Source of the DNA: Escallonia rubra
Lineage: Eukaryota > Streptophyta > Magnoliopsida > Escalloniales > Escalloniaceae
Direction: 5' to 3'
DNA length: 64,000 bases
Assembly (NCBI GenBank): GCA_033065855.1
Contig: JAVXUO010003024.1
Span: forward strand, 1 to 64,000
Shown here piece by piece: positions 1-11,863 of this stretch. The stretch's first letter is position 1. The number at the start of each line of letters is the position of its first letter. The translations under genes and the position numbers were made by a program. The notes below the pieces were generated by a model. The model was not told the origin of the DNA, did not search any database, and saw nothing but the letters and a program-made list of their open reading frames with translations.

Positions 1-65
1 CTTATTGGCATTATTAATGTTATTATTGAACAAGCTAGGGAAATTAAAATTTTAAGGATTAAATA

Positions 66-810
66 TATTTTTGCACCCCAAAAGTACGCAAGAAACTCAT
101 ATGAGGATCCAAGTTTTTTATTTTTGCACGTTAGGGTCGGAAGTTTCAATTAGGCCATCAATAAGTACTTCCCTTAAAATCCCTAACTTTGGATACAAAA
201 CTATCAGGCGTAAAATCGTCAGTTAAGTTTGGTTTTTTTCCCTCTCTTTTTCTAATTTTCACTTTATCTTGTTCAGTCACCTACCTCCCCCGCTGCCCCA
301 CCCTAAGCCCCACCCACCACCTACCACCACTATGAAAAGATGCCACCACTTTACAAACCCTGCCGACTGAACCCAACACTTACACATGCACTGCTCCTAT
401 CCGGCTACCGCGACACATACACACGCACACGGGCGCGACACACATACACACAGATCTCTCTCTCTCTCCCTCTCTATCTATCTATCTATCTATATGTCTA
501 TCTCTCTCTCACACACACAAAGGCAACACACACAATCACACAAAAACCCTTTTGATCCGTCTCCCTTACCTCCCCCCTACTCCATTGCCCTATTCCCCTA
601 GCACACACACACACACACACATGCACCATACGAGACACAAAGATAAACACACCCATCCGTTTGTTCCCCTCGATCCCTTCACCCTATCGCCCAACATCCA
701 CCCCTACCCAGCCCCATCTTACCGACCTTCCACCACCACATAACCATCCATTCACCCATAAAAACACACACACACACACACACATGCACAAAAAAATGAA
801 ACAACCCACC

Positions 811-845
<35 letters not shown>

Positions 846-1652
846 CGAACAGATAAATGTCACACATACACAACGACACATATCCAAACACGGTGCCTCC
901 TACCCAGCCTCATCTCAACCTTCTTCTAATGCACAACCCTTCACCCACCCATCCCTAACCAAACAAACTCATACACCTATGGAAAGAATATGCATTCTTT
1001 GTGTAGATATATATATGATTTGTGCTTCTGTGAGTGAGTGTGTTTCTCTTTCTCTGTGTGTGTGTGTGTCTTTGTGTTTCTTTATTTTCTATATGTTTGT
1101 CTGTAGGGGTGTGCGTGAGAGGGTAGGGGTGGGTGATAATGGGGTGAGGATGGCGAGAATAGGAGGTGGGGATGGGTGTGACTGTGTGTGTGTGAGAGAG
1201 AGTAAGAGAGAGAGAGTGTGTGAGGGTGGAGGTGGGTGATAATGGGGTGATGAGGAAGGTAGGGATGGGTACGACTCTGTGCGTGTGTGTGTATCGCGAT
1301 GGCTGGAAAAGGGCATTGAATGTGGCAGTGTTGGGTTTGGCAAGGGCAGTGTGTGGTAGTGACATCTTCTCAAAATGGTGGTGGTGGTGGTCATGGTGAT
1401 GGTAGGTAGGACTTAGGTTTGGTAGCAGGACATGTACGTGGGTTGAAGAATAAGAAGTGAAAAATGGAAAATGAGAGGAGAAAAAACTAAACATGAGCTG
1501 AAGATTTTTCCCATGACGGTTTTGTCTCCAACATTAGGAATTTAGACAAAAGTACTTTATAATGGCGTAATTGAAACTTCAGACCTAGACGTGTAAAATC
1601 AAAAGCATGGGTCCTAAACTGAGATTTTTGCGTACCTCTGAGGTACTAAATT
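66..1652. mobile_element. Fold-back element with very long terminal inverted repeats
   Basis: The left end, from the TTTTTGCACC region through GTACGCAA at 83-91, reappears as reverse complement at about 1628-1652. The pairing continues inwards with gaps: CACGT...GAAGTTTCAATTA (about 128-152) pairs with about 1566-1596, the CCACCACTATGAAAAGATG region (about 325-345) with about 1358-1380, and CCGGCTACCGCGACACA (401-417) with about 1288-1305. Each arm is therefore at least 370 bp. The rest continues the symmetry in base composition: CA/CT-rich on the left, TG/AG-rich on the right. No transposase lies inside, and the long ORFs in it are microsatellite translations. The terminal sequence resembles plant Mutator-like long TIRs, but I could not define a 9-bp target duplication, so the superfamily is an inference. 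Confidence 0.75.
430..850. repeat. CA/CT microsatellites in left half of fold-back element
   Basis: Runs of (CT)n near 453-475, (CTAT)n near 472-500, and (CA)n at about 601-620, 762-784 and 812-840, separated by C-rich spacer. The mirror side, 1020-1290, has (TG)n and (AG)n runs. All reading frames here are low-complexity His/Thr/Ser or Cys/Val strings with no gene character. Confidence 0.9.
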
Positions 1653-2430
1653 GTATTCAACACAAAAATTGAATTTTGATGTGACATGCATTGGTAACGA
1701 GATCCAAAGCCAAATATTAGAAACGGTTGATCTCAATGATGCTCAAGACACAATAAATCTATTGAAATGGATACAAATGGAAGGCCCAAGATTTTCATAC
1801 AACTTTCGTCTAGAAGAGGAGCACCGAGTATCGACAATTTTTTGGCTTGACGAACGCTTTAAACATGCTTATCAAAATTTTGGGAATGTCGTGACTTTTG
1901 ACACCACCTACCATATTACAAGTATCAACGCTTGTGCTCCTTTCACATACGTTAATCCTCAACATCAGTCCATGTTGTTGGGGTTTGCATTGTAGAAAGG
2001 ATGAAACCAAAAGTTCTTTTATATGGTTATTTTAGATGTGGTTAGAAACAATGAACTACAAAGCACCCAAAGTTATCATCACCGATTAAGATCTTGCAAT
2101 GAGGAATGCCATTGCTACTGTATTTCTAGAGACTCGATGCAATTTGTGCACTTGGTACATAACCAACAAATATCTAGAATGTCTGCATCACATGCATGCA
2201 AAGTACCACGACTTAAAAAAATGATAAGTGTGTTAACAAGTCATTAACAATTGAAGAATTTGAAGTGAGGTCGGCAAAACTTATTGAGGACTACCTATTG
2301 CAAGAAATGATTGGCTCCAATCATGGTATGAAGTCAAACAAAAATTAATTGGCATTTACACGAAAGAACTTTGCTACGGGCATGAGAAACATGGCCATGA
2401 ACGAACATAATTGATGATTGCATGCTTCTT
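1651..2430 (+). pseudogene. FAR1/FRS-like MULE transposase remnant
   Basis: The 114-residue frame at 1651-1995 matches the MULE/FAR1 transposase core: EEEHRVSTIFWLDERF followed by FGNVVTFDTTYHI, where the Asp of TFDTTY is the usual first catalytic acidic residue. The next piece is in another frame (about 2063-2215) with VIITD, the second Asp, then DLAMRNAIATVF and a C-to-H stretch (NLCTWYI where the family has C..WHI). Further family-like sequence (FEVRSAKLIEDY) starts near 2262. Frame changes and in-frame stops separate these parts, so no complete protein is encoded. FAR1-type proteins are either domesticated light-signalling factors or true MULE transposases; the decay and the neighbouring long-TIR element favour transposon debris. 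It abuts the fold-back element without an obvious shared boundary. Confidence 0.72.
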
Positions 2431-3239
2431 CTTTCCACCTGAACACGAGTGTTGCCATTCATACCTTAACAAAGTCATCAGATTAGTATCGAAAAAGTAT
2501 GCTCTAGGATACGTATCTTTCCTACCATATTCTCTGATCTTCAGCAATTCAATGTATGCATGCGTTGGTAACTACATCATCCAACTAACCATCTATGACA
2601 AGGGTGGAAATACTGCCATGGATGAGTTGGTAATTTGGACCGCAAATATGATCTTGAGAATGTGATGGCGGGCAGGGAAAAAAATAATGCTTACCAACAT
2701 ATTTCTTCTTCTTCAGTCTCAAGATTTTTAATTGATGACCTTTGACATACGAGATCTGGGTCGGTGAGTATTCTCTGAGTCGCTCCATGCCCTTGGTATA
2801 AAGGCTCTGACAAAGGGACGTGCATTGTCCCTGACATAGACAAGTTCCTCAAGTTCAATTCTTGTGTAACTTGACTTTGGAACTCTTGTGTATCACCCAT
2901 CTCCATAGGCACATTAACCTAGCCCATCTTGCTCGGCACATCCGTCTCACCCATATCAACCAGCACCACAGCGACCATGCCATCATTTATACTCTAAGGC
3001 TGCCCTCATAGGTGCTCACAAACTGTCCACACCTTTACACTTTAACATTTCAATCTGGGCAAGATGATCATTTCCTATTGCATCAACAAGCTCTTCCCAC
3101 TCGGTTAACTTCTCTTTATAGTATGAAACTGGCATCCACCTACAATAAGAAAGATGATTTTATAACTTTAAAAAGCTTAAGATAATTCTTAAGGTAAAAC
3201 AAAGTAATAAATAGATAACTCACAAGATTAAAGGCTACT
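2431..3239. other. Gap between transposase and PMD remnants, no recognisable gene
   Basis: No domain or repeat structure was recognised. Short frames on both strands (for example about 2411-2665 on + and 2691-2912 on -) may be decayed ends of the two flanking pseudogenes, but I see no motif that shows it. Confidence 0.5.
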
Positions 3240-4501
3240 CGATGATTAATCATGCCTCTGGGCTTGTATTTCTTGCATGTGTACAACGACACAGGGTTTA
3301 TTCTCTTCTGGGTTATTGGTACCATTGCATATATTGTTCGATGCTGATAATCGATTAGGGCTCCGACGCAATAGTGGAGAGGCAGCCTTGGCATGAAACC
3401 ACAGTGTAATCTCATCTATATACATATCCAAGTAATCAAAATGCCCGAACATCGGTGTTTGAAAGTTCCTATTATCTCCCATGTCAAGGGAATCTACTGG
3501 CAACCCCTGCAAACAATGGGACTGTCGCATCGTGCGATCCAACAGTGCCACTCCGGGATATTCGAATGAATCAATATAATGCATTGTCACCTGAGGAGCA
3601 CCCAATCAAATACGCAAGCACTAGGGATAAAATGGTACAACCTTTCATTCACTTTCTCATTAGGCGCCTAATGCAATTGACCTGTAACCAACATGTCGAA
3701 CTCTCCATGCGATTAAAGAGCGAGTTATAATGCGGGTCTCTTTGATGTATTCCTATACATGCAGCCGAGGCCACATGTATTTTAGTTTTGGCCTTGGGTC
3801 GAGGCGCCCAACACTTAGGTTTTCATAAGACCATACTTGATAACAAAGGCAATAAGGTGAAGTAGGGTCAACATGAATTTTGAATTGACTAATTAAAAAT
3901 TAAAACTATTTAGGAAATGTATGATATGATATACCTGCGACAACGAGAGACACGCACCTATAGATATACAATGGGTCCTCGTTGCTTTGTACAAAATGCG
4001 ATAGAGGTACGTAAAAGTGGCTCCACCCCAAGCATAGTCGCCAACTTGGTTCGTATCCCCCAAGAGAGCCAAATACTTTACATGAACGACATTCTTAGTC
4101 GTTGATGGAAATAGAACTGTTCCCATCATATACAACAAATAAGCCTTTATGTACAACCACATATCCCCATCCGTGAAGTCTATTTGGAAATTGCCCAAAT
4201 GTTGACAATATCCATATTAATTTTATACCGTCGTGTCCAAATGCGGTCTCCGGAATCGAACAAAGGTTGTCTCACGCGTATCTATTATGCCTGATCAAGG
4301 TTTACTAAAACAAACTGGTCTTCCAGCCACAAGTAACCCTAAGATGAGTTCAACATTTTCTAGGGCTATTCTTATTTCTCTAAAAGAGAAATGAAACATA
4401 TTCGCTTCACTTCTCCATGTAAGTGCACATATCAAACATCGGTTATGTTGAACGAACACGTCATAATACGTGATAATTCCAAATCCCATTGAACACAACA
4501 A
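3240..4501 (-). pseudogene. Plant mobile domain (PMD) / PP7-long-form-like pseudogene
   Basis: Three pieces in family order run down the minus strand. 4501-4295 has the N-terminal PMD pattern FHFSFREIRIALEN followed by LILGLLVAGRPV. 4198-3893 has LYIKAYLLYMMGTVLFPS, then VHVKYLALLGD and YAWGGATFTYLYRILYKATR, the most diagnostic PMD core. 3605-3246 has DRTMRQSHCLQGLP and a YIDEITLWFHAKA segment, as in the C-terminal part of the family. The pieces lie in different frames with gaps, so the gene is broken. PMD occurs in host proteins such as MAIN and MAIL1 and also inside transposable elements. Here it converges on a FAR1/MULE remnant, so a cargo or second gene of an old element is plausible, as is an independent dead host copy. 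Confidence 0.7.
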
Positions 4502-5426
4502 AATCTTCTAATTTTCATGCAAATTTCACTCAATTGCATGTGTTACTTCTATGTTACTAAGTTTTTCTTTTTCCTAGGAGATAACAAAGCATATTTCAAA
4601 CTAAAATACAATATTCTTGACTGAAAATTCTGAAAAATAATTAATCACAAACATTAAGAACTTATTTGTCCATTCCAGATTGATGTAACTTATGTGGTTT
4701 GCTTGGTCATACAATATGGAAGGATCCTTGGGTCCAGGATTAAAATCCATTTTTGACTAAAACTTGAACAAATATACTAATTTTGTAATACTTTACAAAA
4801 ATTGGCAAATAAGGTTCGCCAACTCTAGCACATGCGTATAACATCATCTGTATATACACGTACATGTCTAAACGCATCAAGTATATGTGCAAAAACTAAA
4901 ACTATAAAAAAACAATATAGAGCTCGAGGTTGTAGACTTACATTTTTAATGCCAAGATTTCGGGATCATTTGGAGATTCTAGAGCTTGAATGTCACAGAT
5001 CTAAGGTTGACAAGGTTGCCAGCGGCACTGTCAAGATGATAAGCAATGAAGAAGGGCTGGGGTATTAGGGTTTCAGATATACACACCCCCCGTGGTGTGC
5101 TACATTATGTTGCGGATGGGGTGTAGTGCATTCAATGGTAGACATTCTTGTCAAAAGATCATCTGCCACATAATGTAGTAGATGAAAAAAAGTTTGGGAC
5201 ATATATAGTCCCTTCTCCACTAGAATATTTAGAGGACGGCACTGTAGCCAACTTAAGTTGCGGGATCGAGGGGAAATTTGATCAAAATTATTGTTGTTAC
5301 ATTATGTAGTTGACGACAAAGAGGTTTAAAAAAGAAAAAGAAAAGATAGATATTGCATGTGGCCAAATCACACTGCAACTTAACTTAGGTTGCAAGCAGT
5401 GGCAATCCCTATCATGTGTGTGTGTG

Positions 5427-5468
<42 letters not shown>

Positions 5469-5773
5469 TACCTTTTAATTTTCAAATCATGTATGCAGAT
5501 AACAAAGAAAAATTTTTGTCCCTTTATATTAGCAATAGCATGTAAATATGTATATAAATACACACACACACACACACACACTAATAAAGATAAAATTTTG
5601 TCCCTTTATATTAGCAATAGCATGTGAATATGTAAAAAGAATAATCATTTATGTCGAACTACAAGTAGACAAAAATACCCAAATTATGACAAACATTATC
5701 CAAACACTAGATTTTTAAATCATTCAAATTTAAAATGAAGGGGTTTTGAATCAAAGGGATTTTGGAATTCTGG
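4502..5773. other. Intergenic DNA with microsatellites and a local duplication
   Basis: No gene recognised. 5090-5310 has several variants of a short CTACATTATGT motif in both orientations, which recalls the stem of the MITE at 29176-29311. 5417-5470 is a TG/TA/CA microsatellite and 5562-5581 a (CA)n run. The phrase CCTTTATATTAGCAATAGCA occurs at about 5521-5540 and again at about 5601-5620, so an approximately 80-bp segment including the CA tract was duplicated. Confidence 0.6.
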
Positions 5774-5915
5774 TGTCGAGACTCGAACCCACGGGTAGGC
5801 CCATGAGCAAGATCCGTGACCGGCCGCATGCCCATCTGAACATCCACCCAGGACTCTGCCAGGCCTTACTACAACTTGTACACAAGAATCTGTAACCGAG
5901 TAATTTAACACTATA

Positions 5916-8847
5916 TGTAATACCCCGAACTTTAGGAGTTACTTAAATAACTATCCGTGCTCTAAAAATTTTGGGGGCCATATTTTGTAATTTTGGAAAA
6001 TTAGAGAGGCTATTTTGCAAATTTTGGAAAATTGGTCACAAGATGGTGCCACCTCTTCCTTGATTATTTGATGACTAATGAAATAAAATTATAAACTAAT
6101 GTATAGATAAGTGTTAGGGGAATAATTGAAAAGAAAACAAAGGAAAGAAATGGAAAGAACTTCGGGTGAAATAAAAGAAAGAGAAGAACAAGAAAATAAA
6201 GTAGGGGATGAACAGAAAAGCAAAACAGAGAAGGAAAAGGGGATTCGGGCAGAATACCATGGACATGAAAGGAAAAAAATCATAGGGATTCTAAGGGTAA
6301 TTTATCTTTTATAGTGTGTATAAATTAGTGTGTCTCTAGTATGTGCAGCCGTGAGCATAGTGTGTGCATTGTGTGAAGTGGGTGTCCCGTGTGTGAACTT
6401 GTGTGTGTTTCAGTGTGTGTAAGGTTTGGGTTTGGGATTATGGGGATGTGTTGGGTGAAATTGTGTATGTGAGGGGTATATATGTGTGTATTTTAGGGTA
6501 TGTGAAGGTGTTTTAATGTGTGTTTATGTTGTAGTGGAGTGGGTTTGTCATGGTAATGGGTTTGTAGGTGTGTTAACAGGACTGCCGAAGGACAGAGATG
6601 GTGAACAATAATTACAGCAGGGTTTAATATTTCTTTGAACTCAAGAGTGTTGCTAAAGGTCATTTATTCCGGCAGTTTCTTTATAAATTTTTAGTACATG
6701 TTTAAAATTTTATTTGGACAATATACCAAACTTTAACCTCAATTATTTTTACGAGACATATGGCCTGGAATGTTTTCAGAATTTTTGGTGCCCCTGAAGG
6801 ATGCTAAATTAAGTATCGGTTAATAAGAATTATCGAATTATTTGGCATAAAAAATTAAGTTCTTTTAATCTGAAAATTTTAGAGAAATCTTATTTTATTG
6901 TAATGTTTCATGTTCTAAAATTTTGTGCCATTCCGAGATCGATAGATATTTTTAGGAGAATTGACTTCTAAGCGTTAGGTCCGGACACCGGTTCGAAATT
7001 TTAGGGCAAAATTTTTCTAAAATAGTTTTTAGCCTAAAAATGACTTCAGGATGCTAAAAATAGTGTTTTAAGATGTTTTTGAGATTTTTTCGGTGCTGAA
7101 AACTTCCAGGGGTATTTTGGTAATTTATCACTCATAGGGGTATTTTGGTAATTCTGCCTATAAGAGATATTTTGAGGTAAATTCATATACAATAAGGTTG
7201 TTTGAGTGATTTTACTTGTAGGAAGGCTGTTTTTGATGATCTAAATGTAACATGGGGTATTTTGGTAATTTACCACCCCGTGGGGTATTTTGGTAATTTG
7301 ACCTAAAAAGGTATTTTGGGTAAATTGCGTACGATAAGGTTATTATAGTGATTCTACTTACGAGAAGACCATTTTGGTGATTTAAGTCCAAGAGAGGCTT
7401 TTTGGTAATTTACACCTAAGGGCATTTTGGTAATTTTACATGCCTGGTGAGGGAGGTTCATTTTGGGGGTATGTGTGAGTCCGTATTAAGTTAGAATATT
7501 GTATTGTAGGCTGTGATCTAATGATTTGATTATTTCGTTTAGGGTAAAGCTAAAGACTTTCCGGTTAGGATAATCTAGTTGCGGATCCAGGTAAGAGATT
7601 CTATCTTAACCCTGGGTAAGGACTTTCGTCGGAACCCTTATTTTGATAACTCGTACTCGTAAGTAATCCTTGATTTACTTATGACTAATGTCGAACTCTG
7701 AAGTATGTATTGGTATCAGTATGTTATTGCCCAAAAACCCCTAAATATTGAACCTGAATCGATTGTTTGAAAATCTTGTGATGCTCGTTTGTTATTGCAT
7801 GATGAGTAAATTTGATAATTGTTGTATCCGTTCTTCCGAATTTTTGTGCCTAAACTCGATAACTATTCGCAATTGTTTTGCTGTTTATTTGTGATTTTTC
7901 TTCTGGAATTTTGAATTATGACTTATACTAGTGTGTTATGCTTATTGGGACCCGAATTGATGTTAGTAATTTGAGCTTATGTTAACGCTCATTGATATTG
8001 TTGATTTTTTTGTGTTGACATGGATATGCATTTTGTGGGGAGGCGGTATAAGGCTGGTTTGAATCCTGCATGAAACGTAGGCTAGTACCCAATGGGACTA
8101 GTAATTATTAGATACATCATACATGTGTACACTATCAACTTTGCGTGAGTGGCATCGTACCGCCCAGGATCAACGTTGATTTTTGAATTCATATGCACCA
8201 TATGTACCATGATTGTTATGGAAACGACTAAGAAAAGACTATCTCAAATGGTTTGAAATCCCTCAAAAAATCTTTGTTGTATTTTGGAAATGATCTTTTA
8301 TTGATCGTTTTGGAACCCGTCGTGATGACATTTGTCTATTTTGGTATTTATTTATGATGAATTTTGATCATTTTGGAAATCATTGAATTTTTTTATCATT
8401 CGAAGTGTTTTAGGGAATCATCGTCAGTTGAATTCTTTGAAATCGTGTTGTAATCTTTGTGTAGTCCTTGTGCGACTTTACTGAGCTCTCGAAAGCTCAC
8501 CTTTCGTTTGATTCCTTTATATAGGTTTCGATCAATAGTAGATTGCTCGGGAATGGGGTTTAGAGTCTGCGTGAGATTCCGGTGAGCCCATCACTACTGT
8601 ATAGGAAGACCCATGCGCCGGTCAGTACTGTTAATTGGTCATTAGGAATTTGAATTGTGAAGGACCTAAGCTATAATAGTTTAAGCTAAGCACTTTGCAA
8701 TCTAGTACTTTAAAAAATCTGAGTTGATGTTGAAGTAAATGATTTAGAATGTGTTAGTGAACAAATTTGACAGGTTTGATGTGATCCTTTAGGTTTACGA
8801 CCAAGGAGTTTGGGGTAGCATAGCTTTGGATTTCCGGGGCTGTTACA
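5916..8847 (+). repeat. 5' LTR of nested gypsy element (2.9 kb)
   Basis: TG...CA ends, with the primer-binding site two bases beyond the end. 7080-7450 carries repeated phrases of the type GGGTATTTTGGTAATT. The last 1.3 kb is clearly related, in reverse complement, to 48477-49850, so this LTR and the solo LTR at 48477-54048 belong to one family group. The Glu/Lys-rich frame at 6126-6314 lies inside it and is not a gene. Confidence 0.8.
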
Positions 8848-11800
8848 GTTAGTATCAGAACAGTTCGATCTTGTGGTATTAAGAGTATAAGTATATGATT
8901 CTGTATGCACATAACTGCTTATAAGTATATGATTATGTAGGCACAAAACCGAGTATAAGTATATGATTCTGTAGGCACGAAACCACAAAGTATAGGTAAC
9001 ACGATTCTGTAGAATCATATTCCGATTAATAAGAATAGGGTAGGATGATGGTAATGTTAAGAAGTTTGCCTTTGACCGGTCATTGTGCTGTTCTTTAGAC
9101 CCGTGATGATATAACCCTGATAACTGTTTATTATAACAATATGGTCTGCATTCAGAGCACTGGCAGTGGAGATAGTACAGAGGGCTGAGAGGTCCCCAAT
9201 AGATGAAATTCTAATAGGTTTGTATAAGATGAGTGAGGATTTTTCCCAGTACTGAAAAGACCTGACCAAATAATCTCTAGGTTGGGAAACATATTGTACG
9301 AAGGTTTTATGATTGTAGAGGGGTACCTTTACCTAATAGGGGGAAACAGCAGAACCCAGAACTGATGGATGCGATTCTGAACATTATGAACTTGATTCCA
9401 TCTTTGATGACATATAATTCGGCTCAACCACAACCATAACCTCGAGATGAGAGTAGCTTGGGTGATCTTAACAGATGAAATGACTAGCTATAGGGGTTAT
9501 TGGACCCTATATAGACAACGAACTAGATTAGTAAAATGGGAAAAATTGGTGAGGAACTGATTATAGTGAGCGACAAAAAGCTGAATTGACTGTATATAAA
9601 CTGAGGGATAAGGCAGATTGGTGGTGGAAAATGGTAGCGAAAAGTCCGACTCATCAGCAAATGATTGATGTCACTTGAGAACAGTTTATGGAGTTATTTC
9701 TCGACTAGTATTTTTACGAGATTTTCATGAACAAATGTTAAGGGAGTTTATTAATGCGAGGCAAGAAGATTAAGAGTCGACGGACGAGGTTGAGATGGGA
9801 TTTCTTGTTTCGCTAGGTTTATAGTAAGGATGTTATTGATGGAGATAGACAGTTGTAGGAAGTCTGAGTGAGGGTTTAGGCCTGGACTGATAGATGCGGT
9901 GATCCCAGCTCGATTGACGAGCTATGTGGAATGTCTTTATTGGGTATGTGTTTTGGAACAGTTTAAGTTTGACAATGGAGAAAGGTATGAGTAAACACAT
10001 GACGGATAGAAGAGAGATAAGTAAGAATTTTTCCTGAACAGATTTGTAGAAGCTGACAGTCGTCAGCAATTTTTTTTTACAATCGGCACAGTATGGTGCC
10101 TAAGGTTAAACATTGGGGTAGAATCAGGGATTCTGGCCCACTTCGGTTCAGGGATTCTGAGATCTGGATAGAGTTTTGAAATTCGATTGAAACATGATAT
10201 GGGATTTAGGGAAGCGCAAGGTGAAGGCGCTTGATTAGTTCAGGGTATTAGAGTTAAACCATTGTATAATTTTTGAGTTGGACCTACACAAAGTACTGGT
10301 CAGAGTGGCGGGTCAATTTTCCAGCCACCCCATGTGGTAAGTGAGATAAAAGTCAGAAGGGTGAGTTATGCAACAAAGTGACCGAATGATGTGTTAGGCA
10401 TGGCAGTGCGGAGCATTAAGTTCAAAACTGTTTGTTTGTGAGAAATAATCAGTCGTGTACCTATTGTTTGTGTAACAGCGAGCAGTGTTCCTCGATAGGA
10501 AGAGGACAAGGTCAATAGGGGCTGAGGCCCAGAATACCAGTTAGACTTTGTTTAATGTCTGCTTAGGATATTGTCACATCTGATGACGTGGTGCCAGGTA
10601 CACCACATGTTAACCTATTAGATATTCGTATATCGCTTAATTCAGGAGCGTTATACTTTTTGCATTTGTTACTTTGGCATAGTGATTGAGGGTAAAGACC
10701 CGCCGTTCAGGAACATATATTAAGATAGGAACTCCATTGGAAGAGTTTTTTTTACTATTTCTACGGTTTTTGGTGGCTATACTATCTATGTTGCGGGTAG
10801 AGATCTTCTTGTGGATCTCATCCTATTTGCTATTCGAGGTTTGATATCGTGCGAGGCATGAAGTGATTACACTCTAATCATGTATATGTAAGTTGTTAGG
10901 GGAAAACCTAGTAGTGTTTGAAAGTTCATAAGGTATGAATAATGGTCAAGTTAGTGATTCGGATGATATGTGAGAATGAAGTTCTCAGGAAATGATCGTG
11001 TTAAGACTGAGAATCGGTTTGGGAATACGATAGGAAATTTGGAATTCCATCTTGTCGGTTGTTCGTTCTTTTGTCTGTTGATATCAAGGACGACTTAATT
11101 GAATGTCAGCTTACGTTGAGATGTCAGAGAAGATGTCATTCATGTCGAGTCATCTTATTCTTTTTCAGGATATTTATCTGTTCACTTGTAATATATTTGG
11201 ACTTGATGGGGTAGTATCTGACCCACTGGCCATGGGAAAGCAACAAATATTATTAAGGACCAATAACTCTTTCTAATTTTGGTTGCTCCGAGTCGTGGTG
11301 TTGACTTTACTTCGCCAAACCTATATCATCATTTATGTGTCAGTCGTCTCTTCTGGAATGTCACATAATTTTGTTGTGAACCCTGAGAGCCAATATGCAT
11401 GATTTTGTTAAGGATTTTTGTGTTTTGATTGCCTGATTGTGATTATTATTATCATTATTTGCATATTTTCCCCTACCAGGATATGAGGTTAGGTAGATTC
11501 CTAAGCCTTAGATAATATGTGAGCGAGAATAAACTCTGGGAACGTGGACTAGGTTTGGATAAACTATTCGGTGATTTGGTGTATGATTGGGATCTTGACT
11601 AAACAAATGATAATAGACAGTGTGGTACTTGCTGTTGGGACCAAAAGATTTTAAATGTTTAACTGAAACGGATGATTGAAGGACCAGGCTATGGGACTTT
11701 TGTAGATAATGTGACTGTGAATCGAAAGTGATGTGATAACATAGAGTCTTACGATCTAGTGAAAATGAATACATAAGTATCTAGAATCATATGCTACGCT

Positions 11801-11863
11801 ATTTCAGGGTGGCGGAGCTCCGAATTTCTGGGGCTGTTACACTATTCTGGTGGGGCTGTTACA
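5916..11863 (+). mobile_element. Ty3/gypsy LTR retrotransposon nested in another LTR
   Basis: Fossil element. The 5' LTR 5916-8847 starts TGTAATACCCCGAAC and ends GGGGCTGTTACA. It is followed by TTAGTATCAGAAC (8849-8861), close to the usual tRNA-Met primer site TGGTATCAGAGC. A gag-like stretch lies near 9560-9760. Other coding parts are too decayed to name with confidence. Only a remnant similar to the LTR end is seen at the right, ending GGGGCTGTTACA twice (to 11841 and 11863). The flanks CTATA (5911-5915) and CTATC (11864-11868) suggest a 5-bp target duplication. It interrupts the older minus-strand gypsy element, so it is younger than that one. It is broken. Confidence 0.75.

Noticed and set aside
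340-1494. Several overlapping ORFs of 60-180 residues on both strands
   Set aside because: They are translations of CA/CT/TG microsatellites inside the fold-back element, with His/Thr or Cys/Val repeats and no domain.
6126-6314. Glu/Lys-rich ORF on the plus strand
   Set aside because: Purine-rich stretch within an LTR; the equivalent position in the related LTR (about 53400-53640) is also a biased low-complexity tract. No gene signals.
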